Both the position numbers and the translations under genes were made by a program. DNA of 64,000 nucleotides from Sarcocystis neurona (lineage: Eukaryota; Apicomplexa; Conoidasida; Eucoccidiorida; Sarcocystidae): contig KL647290.1 in NCBI GenBank assembly GCA_000727475.1, forward strand, positions 1,362,910 to 1,426,909, in the 5' to 3' direction. The stretch's first letter is position 1. Each line of letters opens with the position of its first letter. Positions 37,001 to 47,691 of the stretch are shown one piece after another. Below the pieces are notes generated by a model. The model made no database searches. It was given only the letters and a program-made list of their open reading frames with translations, and was not told where the DNA came from.

Positions 37001-37355
37001 GCGCTCAAGATCAGCGGCAGCAGTCGCTCAAGATCAGCACCGGTAGTCGCTCAAGATCAGCAGCGGTAGTCGCTCGAGATCAGCGGCGGTAGTCGCTCGA
37101 GATAAGCAGCAGTGGCTCAAAATCAGCAGCAGCAGCTCAAGAGCAGCAGCAGGTGACTATCACCAGCAGCAGCGCGGAGCAACTGCAGCACAAAACCAGC
37201 AGCAGCGGCAAGGAGGAGCCCTTGAATAGAAGCAGCAGTAGCAGCAGAGGGAAGTGCGTGTACGCAGCAGACTCAGCAGGGGCGCGCACCTCGTAGCAGA
37301 ACGGAGAGTCCCGCTGCGCTGGGATGCGCAGCAGGCGGAAGTTATCGAGCTTCAT
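28037..37355 (-). CDS. RRP7-type ribosomal RNA processing protein (split over at least six exons)
   Basis: RRP7 works in the small-subunit processome during early 18S rRNA maturation. Conserved pieces lie in order on the minus strand. Exon 37355-37290 starts MKLDNFRLLRIP and ends SPFCYE. Exon 36439-36110 has an Ala/Ser-rich insert, then the RRM strand ARTLFMTHAPVALSLKRLQQ. Exon 35112 to about 34798 has VVRLLFFVFDSPAAVAAVLA and, later, IPLRVTRLQQWIEEAAA. Exon 32661-32554 has EVDRFMTEYDLRKQ and TDEEGFTLVT. Exon 30031-29751 has EDDFYRFQRREKKRR. Exon 28098-28037 has EFAERLQSVAEEEKVVAAMEK less its last residue. Phases fit at every join except from the third to the fourth exon, where an alternative acceptor near 32690 would fit. 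The last exon is not found. CAG-coded Ala, Gln and Ser runs lengthen the protein beyond the usual size of about 280 residues. Confidence 0.78.
30170..30372. repeat. 23-bp minisatellite in an RRP7-gene intron
   Basis: Units of the form GGCAGCAGTACCAGCAGCAC recur every 23 bp from about 30191, exactly at first and then diverging (AGCACGAGCAG, AGCACCACATACAC and others). The period is not a multiple of three, which fits its place in an intron, between exons 32661-32554 and 30031-29751. Confidence 0.88.
31560..32085. repeat. TA/CATA microsatellite patches within an intron
   Basis: Alternating TA runs (about 31590-31608 and 32040-32078) and ACACAC/CATA tracts lie inside the long fourth intron of the RRP7-type gene. 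The DNA between them (31.6-32.0 kb) is pyrimidine-rich on the plus strand. Confidence 0.8.
32770..33245. repeat. Long-unit TA-rich tandem repeat
   Basis: About four to five imperfect copies of a roughly 100-bp unit. Markers that recur in order are ACACATCCCTATACATA, GTACAT-(C/T)ACGTATATA, a GTGTA(C/A)GACACTCGTA-type block, and CGCTTCGTAT with CTTCTATATGTAAAAT. It lies in the intron between the third and fourth RRP7-type exons. Confidence 0.8.
35225..35805. repeat. CATATA/TACACA low-complexity satellite
   Basis: A continuous run of CATATATA, TACACACA and ACGTATA words with no fixed period. Open frames through it encode only Tyr/Ile/Met/Cys/Val alternations and are not genes. It lies in an intron of the RRP7-type gene, between exons 36439-36110 and 35112-34798. 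Confidence 0.9.
37003..37136. repeat. Second 23-bp minisatellite in the RRP7 gene
   Basis: Units starting GCTCAAGATCAGC recur at 37003, 37026, 37049 and 37072 with substitutions (GCTCGAGATCAGC), then decay into plain CAG repeats. The array lies between the first exon (ends 37290) and the second exon (starts 36439). It has the same 23-bp period as the array at 30.2 kb but an unrelated sequence. Confidence 0.88.
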
Positions 37356-39680
37356 GTAAAGGGGAGAATCCTTGGCTCGGTCGCAGCGACACAGCTGCAG
37401 CGCGTATCTTCCTGCTGCAATTTCTGCTGCCCAGTTCTTCTTCTGCTGTCCGCTCTCTCCTGCGGTTTTCCTCCCTTCCTTCTGCTTTTAGTCTCTCGTC
37501 TCTTCTCTTCTCTCGGATTCGTATTTTTGTCCGTCTCCTCGCTTTCGTCCCCTTCTCCCCTTCTTCCTCCTCTTTCTGGCGGCGTCTGCGCTGTTGCCTG
37601 CCGCCTGCGCTGCCGAGGCTTAGGTGGGCACTATCACGAACTGCGCCGTTACTTCTTCAACGCGCGCAGCTTTATTAAAGAACTCTGCGGCAGGAACGCT
37701 TCGGCTGCGGCCGGGGGCGCGCTTGTGGCTGGCTGCTGCTGGATGGGCTTTCTGCGCGCTGGCTGTGCCGCTGCAGCAGCCGGTGCTGCTGCTGCTGGGG
37801 CGCGGTGACGCGCAAGGGCTCAATATCCCGTATTAGCGGAGGAAACCTGCGGAGGCGTCGCGCTAACGGAATTCCACCACGCCAGCGCTGCAGCGGCACA
37901 ACAATTACTGCAGTTCGCTTCTGCCAGAGAAACAGAGGGAGCAGCGCATACGGCGGTCGTAGACCGTGCAGCCGCACGATCAACGCGGCGTGAACAATGC
38001 AGCACGAAAGTGGACCAGCCCACGACCACACGCAACGGCACTCAGCAGTCCCTATACAGATATTTCCTCCAAATATATATTTTACACACATATATATACA
38101 CACATGGGATCACGTATTATTTTCTGTAGACGTGGTGGGTGTGGCTTGTCAGCAAACAGAACACGAGCGGGCGCTGCTGATGCTGCAGTTGCGCGGGGGC
38201 TGCTCCGGTAGTGCATGCGCGCGCTGACGCCGCATGCGTGCCCAGGAGCAGAGCGCTGCGCGGATCACAAGCAACTCAGGCAGTCCGCCCAGCCTCACCA
38301 ACCGCGATTAGCTGATGCTGCTGCTGCTGGCGTTGTTGTTGTTCCCTTCTTGTGGCTGTTGTTGTCTGCCGTTGCTGCTGTTGTCGCCGTGTGCTGCCGC
38401 GCCCAGCGCATCAAGGTTGCCGCAGCAGGTGCCGGAGCCTGCGCACTGTTCCGTGTCCACCAGCCGGGCAGGCAGGCAGGCAATTCTGCGACAGCGAAAT
38501 TGCTGCTGTGTTTCGTTTTCTACCCAGAGTTTGCGGGGCGTCATTCCACGAGCAGCGTCTGCCGTGTCTGCTGCTGTCACGTCTGCCTGCTGCAGCCGCT
38601 GCTGCCGGCGACACTTGCTGCCGGCAGCAGCAGCACACTACGCCGTCAGGATGACGCTTTAGCAGGAGTTCTCGCCACTTCTACAATTCTTCTTGGACTC
38701 TCAAGCAGAGTACTGTCTTGCAGTGCTGCTGCTCTACGTGTGGCCTCGGCAGAGCTGCTGCCACTCGTGCAGGGAGTCTCTCCGCTCCTGCCCCAGCGGC
38801 GGAACGGAGGCGACGTATTCTTAATCTTGTTCACCGGCACAGCAGCGCTACTCCTGCGGGTGCTCGTGCTGCTGTTGCTGCCTCCACAATGTCTGGGGTC
38901 TCCTTCGAGCCGCTGGACAAATATACATATATATATATATATATTCGTCTGTGTCGATGCTTACGCTGCTGCGGTAGGTGCTACTTCGCTGGCCGGAGCT
39001 GCTGCTAATGCTGTTTTGCAGCCGCGACCGCTGCCGCTGTTGTGGCGGTTCTGGTGGTTGTAGTGGCTACGGCAGCACAGCCGAGAGAGCCGTACTTGGT
39101 GAAGGAGTTGTCGCTCGCTCTCAACGAGCTTCGCTGCTACACCCAGCTGCTGCTGCGGCGCTCTTGGTGCTGTGCCGCAGCGACGGCAGGCGCTAGCTCT
39201 GCTGCTGTACACGCCGCTCTGCTGCATCAGCGGCACCGCCACCCGCAGCAGCAGCAGCAGCGGCAGCAGCAGCAGGCAACAACCGCAGGAGCGACAGCAG
39301 CAGCAGAGGCAACAACCGCAGGAGCCACAGCAGCAGCAGCAGCAACAGGGGGAGCACCAGCACGGGCAGAAACCGTAGCAGGGACGGCAACACGAGCAGC
39401 AACGGTTCCGTTCCTGCCTGCAGCAGCGACAACGGGAGGAGGAGGAGGCGCAGCAGCAGGAGATGGAGTGACAACTGCAGGCCCTAGCTGTCGTCCCAGC
39501 AGCAGCAAGTCGCCACTGGGCCAGAACCAACAGCAGCAGCTGCAGCAATACGACGAGTATATCAGCATGAGGAGCAGCAGCAGCGGCAGAGGACTGTCTA
39601 AATACGAACATATATCAGCGTGAGGAGCAGCAGTAGCAGAGGACTGTCTAAATAGATACAAATTCGTAGAGGAAGGGAAG
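37356..39680 (+). other. Region between two divergent genes, with coding-like stretches on the plus strand
   Basis: Two genes diverge from this region, so it should hold their promoters. It also has protein-like plus-strand pieces. An acceptor-like GACGCTTTAG before 38663 is followed by a frame reading QEFSPLLQFFLDSQ, then AEYCLAVLLLYVW. Another acceptor (CTGTTTTGCAG, near 39020) leads to a frame with PREPYLVKELSLALNELRCY. At 37624-37836 an open frame holds a hydrophobic LWLAAAGWAFCALAVPLQQP. I cannot join these in phase or name a family. They may be 5' exons of the gene at 39681 or a separate small gene. CTG and CAG runs are frequent. Confidence 0.35.
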
Positions 39681-42600
39681 ATGGCGGCTCGCAGTGAAGA
39701 GGCGGCTGCTTCAGCTCTGCGCGTCGCCGTTGAGACAGTCGAGCAGCACCAGCAGCAGGAGAAGGCGCTAGAAGAGCAGCAGCAGGGGGCGAGAGAGGGA
39801 GGACCGGAGGAGCTGCAGGGTGCCGAGAGCGTACAAGCAGCGATGCACGCGTACGAGCAGCAGCTGAAGGAACTGCAGCAGCAGGAAGGAGAACTGAAGG
39901 AAGTGCTGCAGCAGCTGCAGAGAGACCCCACGGCAGCAGCAGCAGTGGTGCAACAGATCCACGACGCCCTGGCGGCTGCCCAGACGGCGAAAGAGGAACT
40001 GCTGCAGGTGAGGACGCTGCTGCAGCCTCTCGTTGCGGAGTACGGGGAACCCGGGGATGGTGCTGCTGCTGCCGCAGGAGGAGGAGAAGTCGCAGCAGAA
40101 GATGCGGCAGCAGATGCGCAGCGCAGAGTTGAAGCTGCTGGGACACCCCCCACCTGCCAGGCAGGCGAAAGCCCGCCCAGCACCAGCAGCAACGATGGCG
40201 GCAGCACGGGCGACAGCGGCTCTAGCGGCACATGCGTCTACAGTAGCAGCAGCAGTAGTACGGGCGTTCCGGTGCGTGGACCGAGCTCGTCGAGCTGCAG
40301 GAGCAGCAGCCGCGGCAGCCGAAGAAACAGCGACAGCAGCGGTGACAGCGCCACCATGAGCAGCACCAGTAGCAGCTCCACGAGCAGCAGCAGCAGCAGC
40401 AGGAGCGCTAGTGGGATGGGCGGGACGGGGTGGCAGCCGGCTGTAGAAGCGGCTGCGGCAGCAGAGGCCGCCGCGCAGCTGCAGCAGCAGGACACGTGTG
40501 GGGTGGAGCTTGACTCAAGTTCGTCCTGCTCAAGCATGTCTTGCTCAGAAGAAGAAGAAGCTGCTGTGTCGGAGGACACCGCGCCTTCACGTGGTCGCAA
40601 CGGCAGCAGCAGCAGCGCGACGCGTGAACAGAGAGCGCCTGCTGCATGTAATTTGTGCGTCTTCCCACTCGTGAAGGAGGACGGAAAGGTCACGTGGCGC
40701 CTCGGGCTCGCGCGAGCCCTGCTGCAGGCTCCGCGTGCTGCTGAATCGTTGACAACGGCAGGAGCGAGACGAAGAGCAACAGCAGCAGCACAAGCAGAAG
40801 CACCAGCTACCGTTTCAGCAGCAACAGCAGCAGCAGCAACAGCAGCNNNNNNNNNNNNNNNNNNNNNNNNNNNNNNNNNNNNNNNNNNNNNNNNNNNNNN
40901 NNNNNNNNNNNNNNNNNNNNNNNNNNNNNNNNNNNNNNNNNNNNNNNNNNNNNNNNNNNNNNNNNNNNNNNNNNNNNNNNNNNNNNNNNNNNNNNNNNNN
41001 NNNNNNNNNNNNNNNNNNNNNNNNNNNNNNNNNNNNNNNNNNNNNNNNNNNNNNNNNNNNNNNNNNNNNNNNNNNNNNNNNNNNNNNNNNNNNNNNNNNN
41101 NNNNNNNNNNNNNNNNNNNNNNNNNNNNNNNNNNNNNNNNNNNNNNNNNNNNNNNNNNNNNNNNNNNNNNNNNNNNNNNNNNNNNNNNGCAGCAACAGCA
41201 GCAGCAAGAGAGCAGGCCTCCGGCTGTGGCAGGCAGGATCAGGTGGGGTGGAGAAGCTCAGACCCGGCAGCAGCAGAAGACGCAGTCGTGCAGCGGGCAA
41301 CAGAAGTGCAGCAGCTGCTGCAGCAGCGACAGCGGGCGGTGCTGCTCAGGTGGCGCCCCACACCTGTCCAACAGCGTAGTAAACCTCTGCAGCAGCAGCA
41401 GACGCAGCAACAGCAGCCGAGAAGAACTTCTCTGGCAGCAAGTGCCATTGCTGCTGCAGCCTCCCCCGCTGCAGCGACGAAACCGGGCACCGCGTCCGCT
41501 GCAGCAGAGACGAGAAGTCGTAGCACCCGTTCTGTCTCTCCTGCGGCTGCTGCTGCTTCTTGTTCGAGTCCTGCTGCTGCTGCTGCAGCTCTGTCCTCGC
41601 CTGCGTCGGCTGCCGCTTGTTTCCGCGAAGAGACCGAAGAGCAGCAGCCCCACGAGCAGCGCGAGATGCAGCAGCAGCAGCAAGAGCGGGAGCCGCCGCA
41701 GCAGCAGCAGAGACAGAAGCAAGCGGAGAAGTCGCAGGAAGGCGAGAAGTCGCAGCAGCAACTGCAGGAGATGGAAGTGGCAGGCAGCAACCGTCAGCCC
41801 CATTTGTTCCTGCTGCTAGTAGTGGATCTCTGCCCCTCGTTTCCCGAAGAAATTCCCTGCCGGTCTCTCATGCGCTTCACCCTTTCTTCTGCTGCGACTC
41901 TTCACCAAATTATCTGTAGGGCAGAAGCTGGTGCGCCTACGGCTCCTGTAGCTAGCGCTGCTGCGTATGTTGCACCTGCTGCTGCTCCCACGGCTCCCGG
42001 TGCTGCTGGTCCTGCTCCTGTCGCCAGCGCTGCTGCTGCGGCTTCTGCTGCTGCTGGCGCTGCTGCTGGCGCTGCTGCCGGAGGTCGCGGCGACGCTGCT
42101 GTCGCAGTCGCAAGTGAAGCTGCCGTCGCTGCGGTCGTCGCGCAGAGGTCAGGCCTGCAAGTTGTCGGAACAGCAGATCATATTGTTGCCGCTGGTTTTC
42201 CTGCTGTTCCATTTCCTGCTGCTGCCTGTGCTCGTGGTGCTGCTTCCGGTGCCCCATCTGCTGCTGGACCCTGCTGCGCCCTGCCAGTGGCAGCAAGAGG
42301 CGCAGCAACAGCAGAAGGCGCGGCAGGAGCCGGAGAAGCCGGCGCAGCAGCAACAGGAGAAGCAGGCGGTGCTGCTGCTGAAGCCGCAGACCAGAAGGAG
42401 GGACGCCTCATTTCTTCGATTGCAGCAGTGGAGAGTGCATGCTCCTACTCTTCTAGCTGCCGCTTTTCCCACGGCTACTACGTCCCTGCATCTGACGTGT
42501 GCTTCGTCCGGTGGAGCAGCAGGCAGGCCCTCAAGCACTTGCTCCTACAGCAGCAGCAGCCAGCAGAGCAGCAGCAGCAGCCAGCAGAGCAGCAGCAGCT

Positions 42601-45600
42601 GCGAACAGGACAGCAGCCGCAGCGGCAGGGTGAAGGATTCGTCGCTGTCGGCAGCAACAGCAAGACCCCCAGCAACACACTGACGAGTGCCAAGGCAACA
42701 TGCCTGTCTAACAGCAGCAGAAACGAGTGTCTCTCGAGCAGCACGCAGGCGAGCCACTTCAGGCGCCACCAGGCGGTGATGGTGCGACTGCCGGGGAGAG
42801 CGCTGTGGCAGCCGGCGACGCTGCTGCAGGCCCTCCGCAAGCGACGGAGACCTGCGCTGCGGCAACAGCAGCAGCAGCAACAGCAGCAGCGAAGATGCGG
42901 GCGACTGTTGGTTGAACAGCAACAGCAGGAACAGCCGGGATATGGGACGTTGGTTCGTGACCAGGAGCCGTATCCGCAGGAAGAGGACGAGGAGCAGCCT
43001 GCGCAGCAGCTACACGCGAAGGGCGGACTCCCCTGGGCGCAGCAGCAGCAGAGAAAAGGAAGAGGAGGCAGAGGAGGAAAAGGAGGAGAAGGAGCAGCAG
43101 CACCAGCAGCGGTGGCAGATGACATCGAAGCTGCTGCTGCAGGGGAGAAAGCGGAATGGACATTTTACGCGCGGGTCAAATTGTACGAAGACGAAGAAGA
43201 AGAAGAAAAAGAAGAAGAAAAGTGCTGTGAAAGGCTTATGAGGGAGAACAGCGGTAGGAAGCGTCTGGCGCTCGTACGTGCTGACCAGATTTACCCGACC
43301 TGCTGCTCTGGGTCTGCGGCTGCTTCTTCAGCGCAGCGGGCGCTTGGCGGGTCGCAGCGCCGTTGTTTGGCAGAGGAGGCTGCTGCTGGCGCCGTCCCTG
43401 CAGCTGCTGGAGTTGCAGGGGTAGACAGAGCAGCAGCTGCAGACGGAAGAGCAGTAAGGGCAGCAACAGTCGGAAGGGAAGAAGCAGCAGCAGCAGCACA
43501 GGAGAAGAAGTTCGAAGTCGTCTGCAGGGGAGAGAGCAGCAGCAGCAGACGCGGAGAGGGAGGTGGTGACTCGGGAGGAGGGTGCGTGCTGTTGCAGCAG
43601 CAGCAACAAACTGACGCAGCAGCAGCTGCAGACCAGAAAAAAGCGGAGGCCGAAGAAGAAACAGACAGCAGCGTGAGGAGTTCGAGCAGCAGCAGTGGCA
43701 GCAGCGAAGAGGAGGGAGAAGAACAAGAAAGTGAGACTGGAGATGCGGGCATGGTCCTGAGCAGCGCGCAGCGGAGGAAGCTGCAGCAGCTGAGTCTGCT
43801 GCTGGGTGTGGAAGAAGAAGTTCTGCAGCAGCGCATCTGGCGCGCCGGCAGCAGAAAAAACTCCGCCAGCCAGAGGAAATTTTCAAGAAGTTCTCCGACG
43901 GCCGGACAGCCCACTTCCTCCTCTTCTTCTTTTGGTGGCCTGCAGAAGAAGAAGCAGCAGCAGCAGCAAGAAGAAGAAGACTGTCCGCTAAGCAGCAGCA
44001 GCCACTTCGGCTGCTGGATGTTATATACTAGTGGGGTGGGGCTGAAGATAATGCAACGCAGCGGGTACCGGGCAGGCGAATGTCTGGGAAAGCGACAGAG
44101 AGCCAGCATGCTGCTGCAGCGTAAGGAGAGGCAACGGCAGCAAGCAAAAGAAGAAGAAGAGCAGCGGGGAAGGGAGGAGCAGAAGAAGCAGCCGCGAGAA
44201 GAGAAGGTGCTGCAGACGAGGATCCTCGAGCAGCAGCAGCAACCGCAGCAGCAGCGAAGAGAGCCAACGGCCAGGCAAAGGGGCTTGTACTCAGACGGAG
44301 AGGCGGAGAGCGAGGAAGAGGAGCAGAAGGCGACCGGGGACGGGCCTGGCCACAGCGGCAGCAGCAGGGACCGCGAAGATCGATGGGGTGCATGGGCTGC
44401 CAGAGAAGCTGCGCGAAGGCGAGAGGCTGCAGCGATAGCAGCGGAAGAAGCAGCTGCAGCAGGAGCAGCAGCTGCGGGGGAGTTAGAAGACGTAGCAGCA
44501 GCAGCGCATGAGCAGCACTTTCGAAAGGCGCAGCACAGGGACGAGGAAGTCGAAGGAAACGGCGAGCCGCCAATATCTGCGCTCGTCAACCCTTTGGGGA
44601 TCCGGTAAGAATCACTACTTTCCTCCGTTTTCACACACTTATACATTTATCGTCTGTATCTCTCTCTCTCTATATATGTATTCCATATATTTATAGATAC
44701 ACATATATATATATATATGCCTGCTATTCTGTGTGTACATATATATATATATATTTAATATATTGGTAGATATTTGTATATCTTTGTATTCTCTCTCTCT
44801 CTCTGTCTCATTCGCGCATTCTCTCTGTAGACATATATATACACACAGATCTATTCTATGTATTTGTACATATACACATATATATATATACCTAGGTATG
44901 TATTTGTGTCCTATATATTCATAAATGTATCTTGTATGGACATATATTTTCATGCACATGTGCACGTATATATGCGAAGTATTCAACGCATTGATGTATG
45001 TAAACCTATATCAACGTACACCGAGAACCTCTCTCGATAAACACATAAATGTATATATATGCATATATACATATGTATAATTTCTGTACTCCATGCTATA
45101 TATTTATATATATATAAATGTATATATATGCATGTATACATATGTATAATTTCTGTACTCCATGCTATATATATATATATAAATGTATATATATATATAT
45201 ATGCATATATACATATGTATAATTTCTGTATTCCATGCTATATATATATGTATATATACCTGTGTTGTCCAGGGGAGAGACTTGTACACGTATGCGTATA
45301 TATATGTATGTACATATATTTATGTTAGGTCGTTTCCCTAGTAGAGGGTGGATATATATGCGTACATATATGCGTATCGAAATGTCTATCTGTGTTGTTC
45401 ACCGAAGAAACTTCTACGTAAATGTCTAAATATTTGTATGCGTAGATAAAGTTTCTTCAGCACGTGCAGAATATATATATATATCGTTATATTGTTGTAT
45501 TCTACTCATGTAGACATGGTATGCGTATGTATGTGTAGTTTCTTCATTCCAAGCGGGATGTATATGTACGTGTGTAACGATGTCTCTGTTATACAAGGTG

Positions 45601-46019
45601 TATCTGTATATGCGTAGGTTCTCCAGTACAAGCTGAACACGTACATATATATATCTTTTGCTCAACGAAGAACCTCAGATACATACGCATATATATATGT
45701 ATGTATATATATATGTATATATATATGTATGTATGTATACATGCATGTATGTATATATGTATGTATGTATATATGTATGTATATATATGTATATGTATGT
45801 ATATATGTATATGTATGTATATATGTATGTATATATGTATGTATGTACATATGTATGTATGTATGTATATATGTATGTATGTATATATGTATGTATGTAT
45901 ATATGTATATGTATGTATATATGTATGTATGTATATATGTATGTATGTATATATGTATGTATATATATGTATATGTATGTATATATGTATGTATGTATGT
46001 ATATATGTATGTATGTATG

Positions 46020-46052
<33 letters not shown>

Positions 46053-46079
46053 GTATGTATATATGTATGTATATATATG

Positions 46080-46110
<31 letters not shown>

Positions 46111-47691
46111 GTGTGTAAACATGTATGTATGTATCTATGTATGTATATATGTATGTATGTATATACGTATGCATGTATATATGTATGCGGATATGTATTT
46201 TGCGTGTCAAGTTGGGCGCGTAGCAAAGCGGATGGAGGTGGCTGTTGAAGAGGGATGTTTCCTTCGAGTGTGTTGACGTTCACGTGCCTCAACGGTGAAT
46301 AAATTTCTCTTCCCTTTCTCTGACTTGGGTCGCATTTTGTTCAGCACAGATGTATAATATATCGCCTTCTGTCCTACTTATTTGTATGTATATGTGTATG
46401 TGTGTGTGCGTCTGTGTCTACTTCTCGTTTTCCGCCTCACTTTCGATAGATTCGGCTTGGAGTGGACTTCCGCCTCAGGCAGCCATCTGCTGACCTTGTG
46501 CAAGCGACATGCAGGCCTCTGGCATTTCTTCGCTGGCCCTTTATCTCTGTGTCTCTGTCCGTGTCTCGCTGTGTCTCTCTGCGTGTAAATGTTTTGGCAG
46601 GGTGCTGCCTCCACGTCTGTCCCTGGACTACATAAATGACGCGGCATCGCTGGAGACAGCAGAGAAGAAGCGGCAGCATCGTGTGGGGAAGCGACAGCAG
46701 CAGCAGCAACGGCTCGGCAGCGGCGGTGCTGCTGCTGGTGCTGCTGGAAGCGGAGGAGGGAAAGGAGGCGCTGCTGCAGCGTGGCAGTACGCAGAGGGCG
46801 CTTTGTTGCCGTCGTTCTGCGGGAAAGCGGGAGCAGCCGCTGCTGCAGCTGCTGCGGCTGTCGGCGCCGACGACGGTGCCTTCGCGTTGATCAACGGCAT
46901 CTACCAGCAGCGCAGACTGCAGCGCGCTCCTCTTCTGTCCAGCGGCAGCGGCAGCAGCAAGACCGGCTGCGTTGGGGGGGGGCCGCAGCAGCAGCAAGTG
47001 GCGGGCCGCAGGGCTGCTGCAGCGCGGCGAGAGGGGCAGAGGAGGAGAGAAGGAGAAGCAGCAGGAGGCGGAGAAGGAAGGGGAGAGGGGGACGCCCAGC
47101 GGCGCTGACGGTTTGTCGGTGAGAGGGACGCAGCAGGAGCCACAGGAGGCGGAGGAAAAGGCAAGTGAAGGAGAGGCGACTGATGCTGCAGCTGCTGGTG
47201 CTGCTGCTGATGCAGCGGCGGGAAGAGGCAACAAGCGGCAGCAGACAGAAGGAGGGAGACGGACGGCGCTGTACGCGTTTGACTCGGAGGAAGACGATGT
47301 AGATGATATGTACGACGGGGCCGAAGAGCGTCTTCGAAGAGAGGAGCAGCAGCAACATGAAGAGGAGCTGCAGCAGCTGCGCAGACAGAAGAGGAAGGGC
47401 AGCAGTGCGGTGAAGCTGCTGCGGCAGCAGCTGCTTGAGGTGCAACAGCAGCAGCGTCTCGTCGCCAGGGAAGTCGCGGCGGCGGCTGCCCACCAGCAGA
47501 GACACGCCAGCAGCAAGACGGGAGGCGGGGGGGGCAGCAGCAGTGGCAGCGCGGCAGCTGCCTTCGTGAGGCACTACGGGACTGTAGCGGCATCCAGGAA
47601 AGAGCAGCTGCAGCGACTGAAGGAGAGAGAAAAAGTGTTGCTCGAGGTCATCAGGGGAAGTGAGAAAGAAAGAATTTATAAAGTTTTCTAA
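39681..47691 (+). CDS. CCCH zinc-finger, Tudor-like and G-patch protein resembling ZGPAT
   Basis: A nuclear RNA- or DNA-associated protein by family. The start ATG at 39681 opens a coiled-coil, Gln/Ala-rich N-terminus ([20 protein letters not shown]). After the gap at 40847-41188 the frame continues to 44604. It holds [12 protein letters not shown] near 42.45 kb, the last three ligands of a CCCH finger; the first ligand probably lies in an upstream exon, since an acceptor CTTCGATTGCAG precedes 42425. Next come a Tudor-like stretch ([20 protein letters not shown], then [12 protein letters not shown]) and a G-patch ([21 protein letters not shown] less its last residue). The donor at 44605 and acceptor ending 46600 join NPLGI-R to [20 protein letters not shown] in phase. 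The C-terminus is coiled coil to the stop at 47691. The order matches ZGPAT. Near 46975 the frame changes beside a G9 run, which could be a sequencing error or a missed intron. Confidence 0.68.
40847..41188. other. Assembly gap (342 N) inside a CAG repeat
   Basis: The run of N is flanked on both sides by CAGCAACAGCAGCAG. The gap therefore falls within a Gln/Ala-coding CAG tract of the ZGPAT-like gene, and its true length and the reading phase across it are unknown. Confidence 0.99.
44640..46200. repeat. Intron made of TA, 65-bp and ATGT satellites
   Basis: The intron 44605-46600 of the ZGPAT-like gene consists mostly of satellite DNA. First come TA/CT runs. Three copies of a unit of about 65-69 bp containing ATAATTTCTGTACTCCATGC follow at about 45047-45240. 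Then comes about 450 bp of ATGT/ATATATGT tetranucleotide repeat (45680-46190), interrupted once by a CT run near 46080. All frames through the ATGT array stay open on both strands, but only because the repeat contains no stop; these are not genes. Confidence 0.93.

Noticed and set aside
38961..40231. Long minus frames of 216 and 334 codons opposite the start of the ZGPAT-like gene
   Set aside because: They consist of Ser, Cys, Leu and Ala runs from CAG/CTG repeats. The plus strand has a proper start, coiled coil and conserved domains.
43291..44646. A 451-codon minus frame opposite the G-patch region
   Set aside because: It is antisense to the conserved CCCH, Tudor-like and G-patch coding and is made of Ser, Cys and Leu runs. 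Openness follows from the repeat composition.
45589..46276. Long open frames of 130-196 codons on both strands through the ATGT array
   Set aside because: They stay open only because the repeat unit has no stop codon; all frames give the same few residues (Tyr, Met, Cys, Ile, Val, His, Thr). No unique sequence supports coding.
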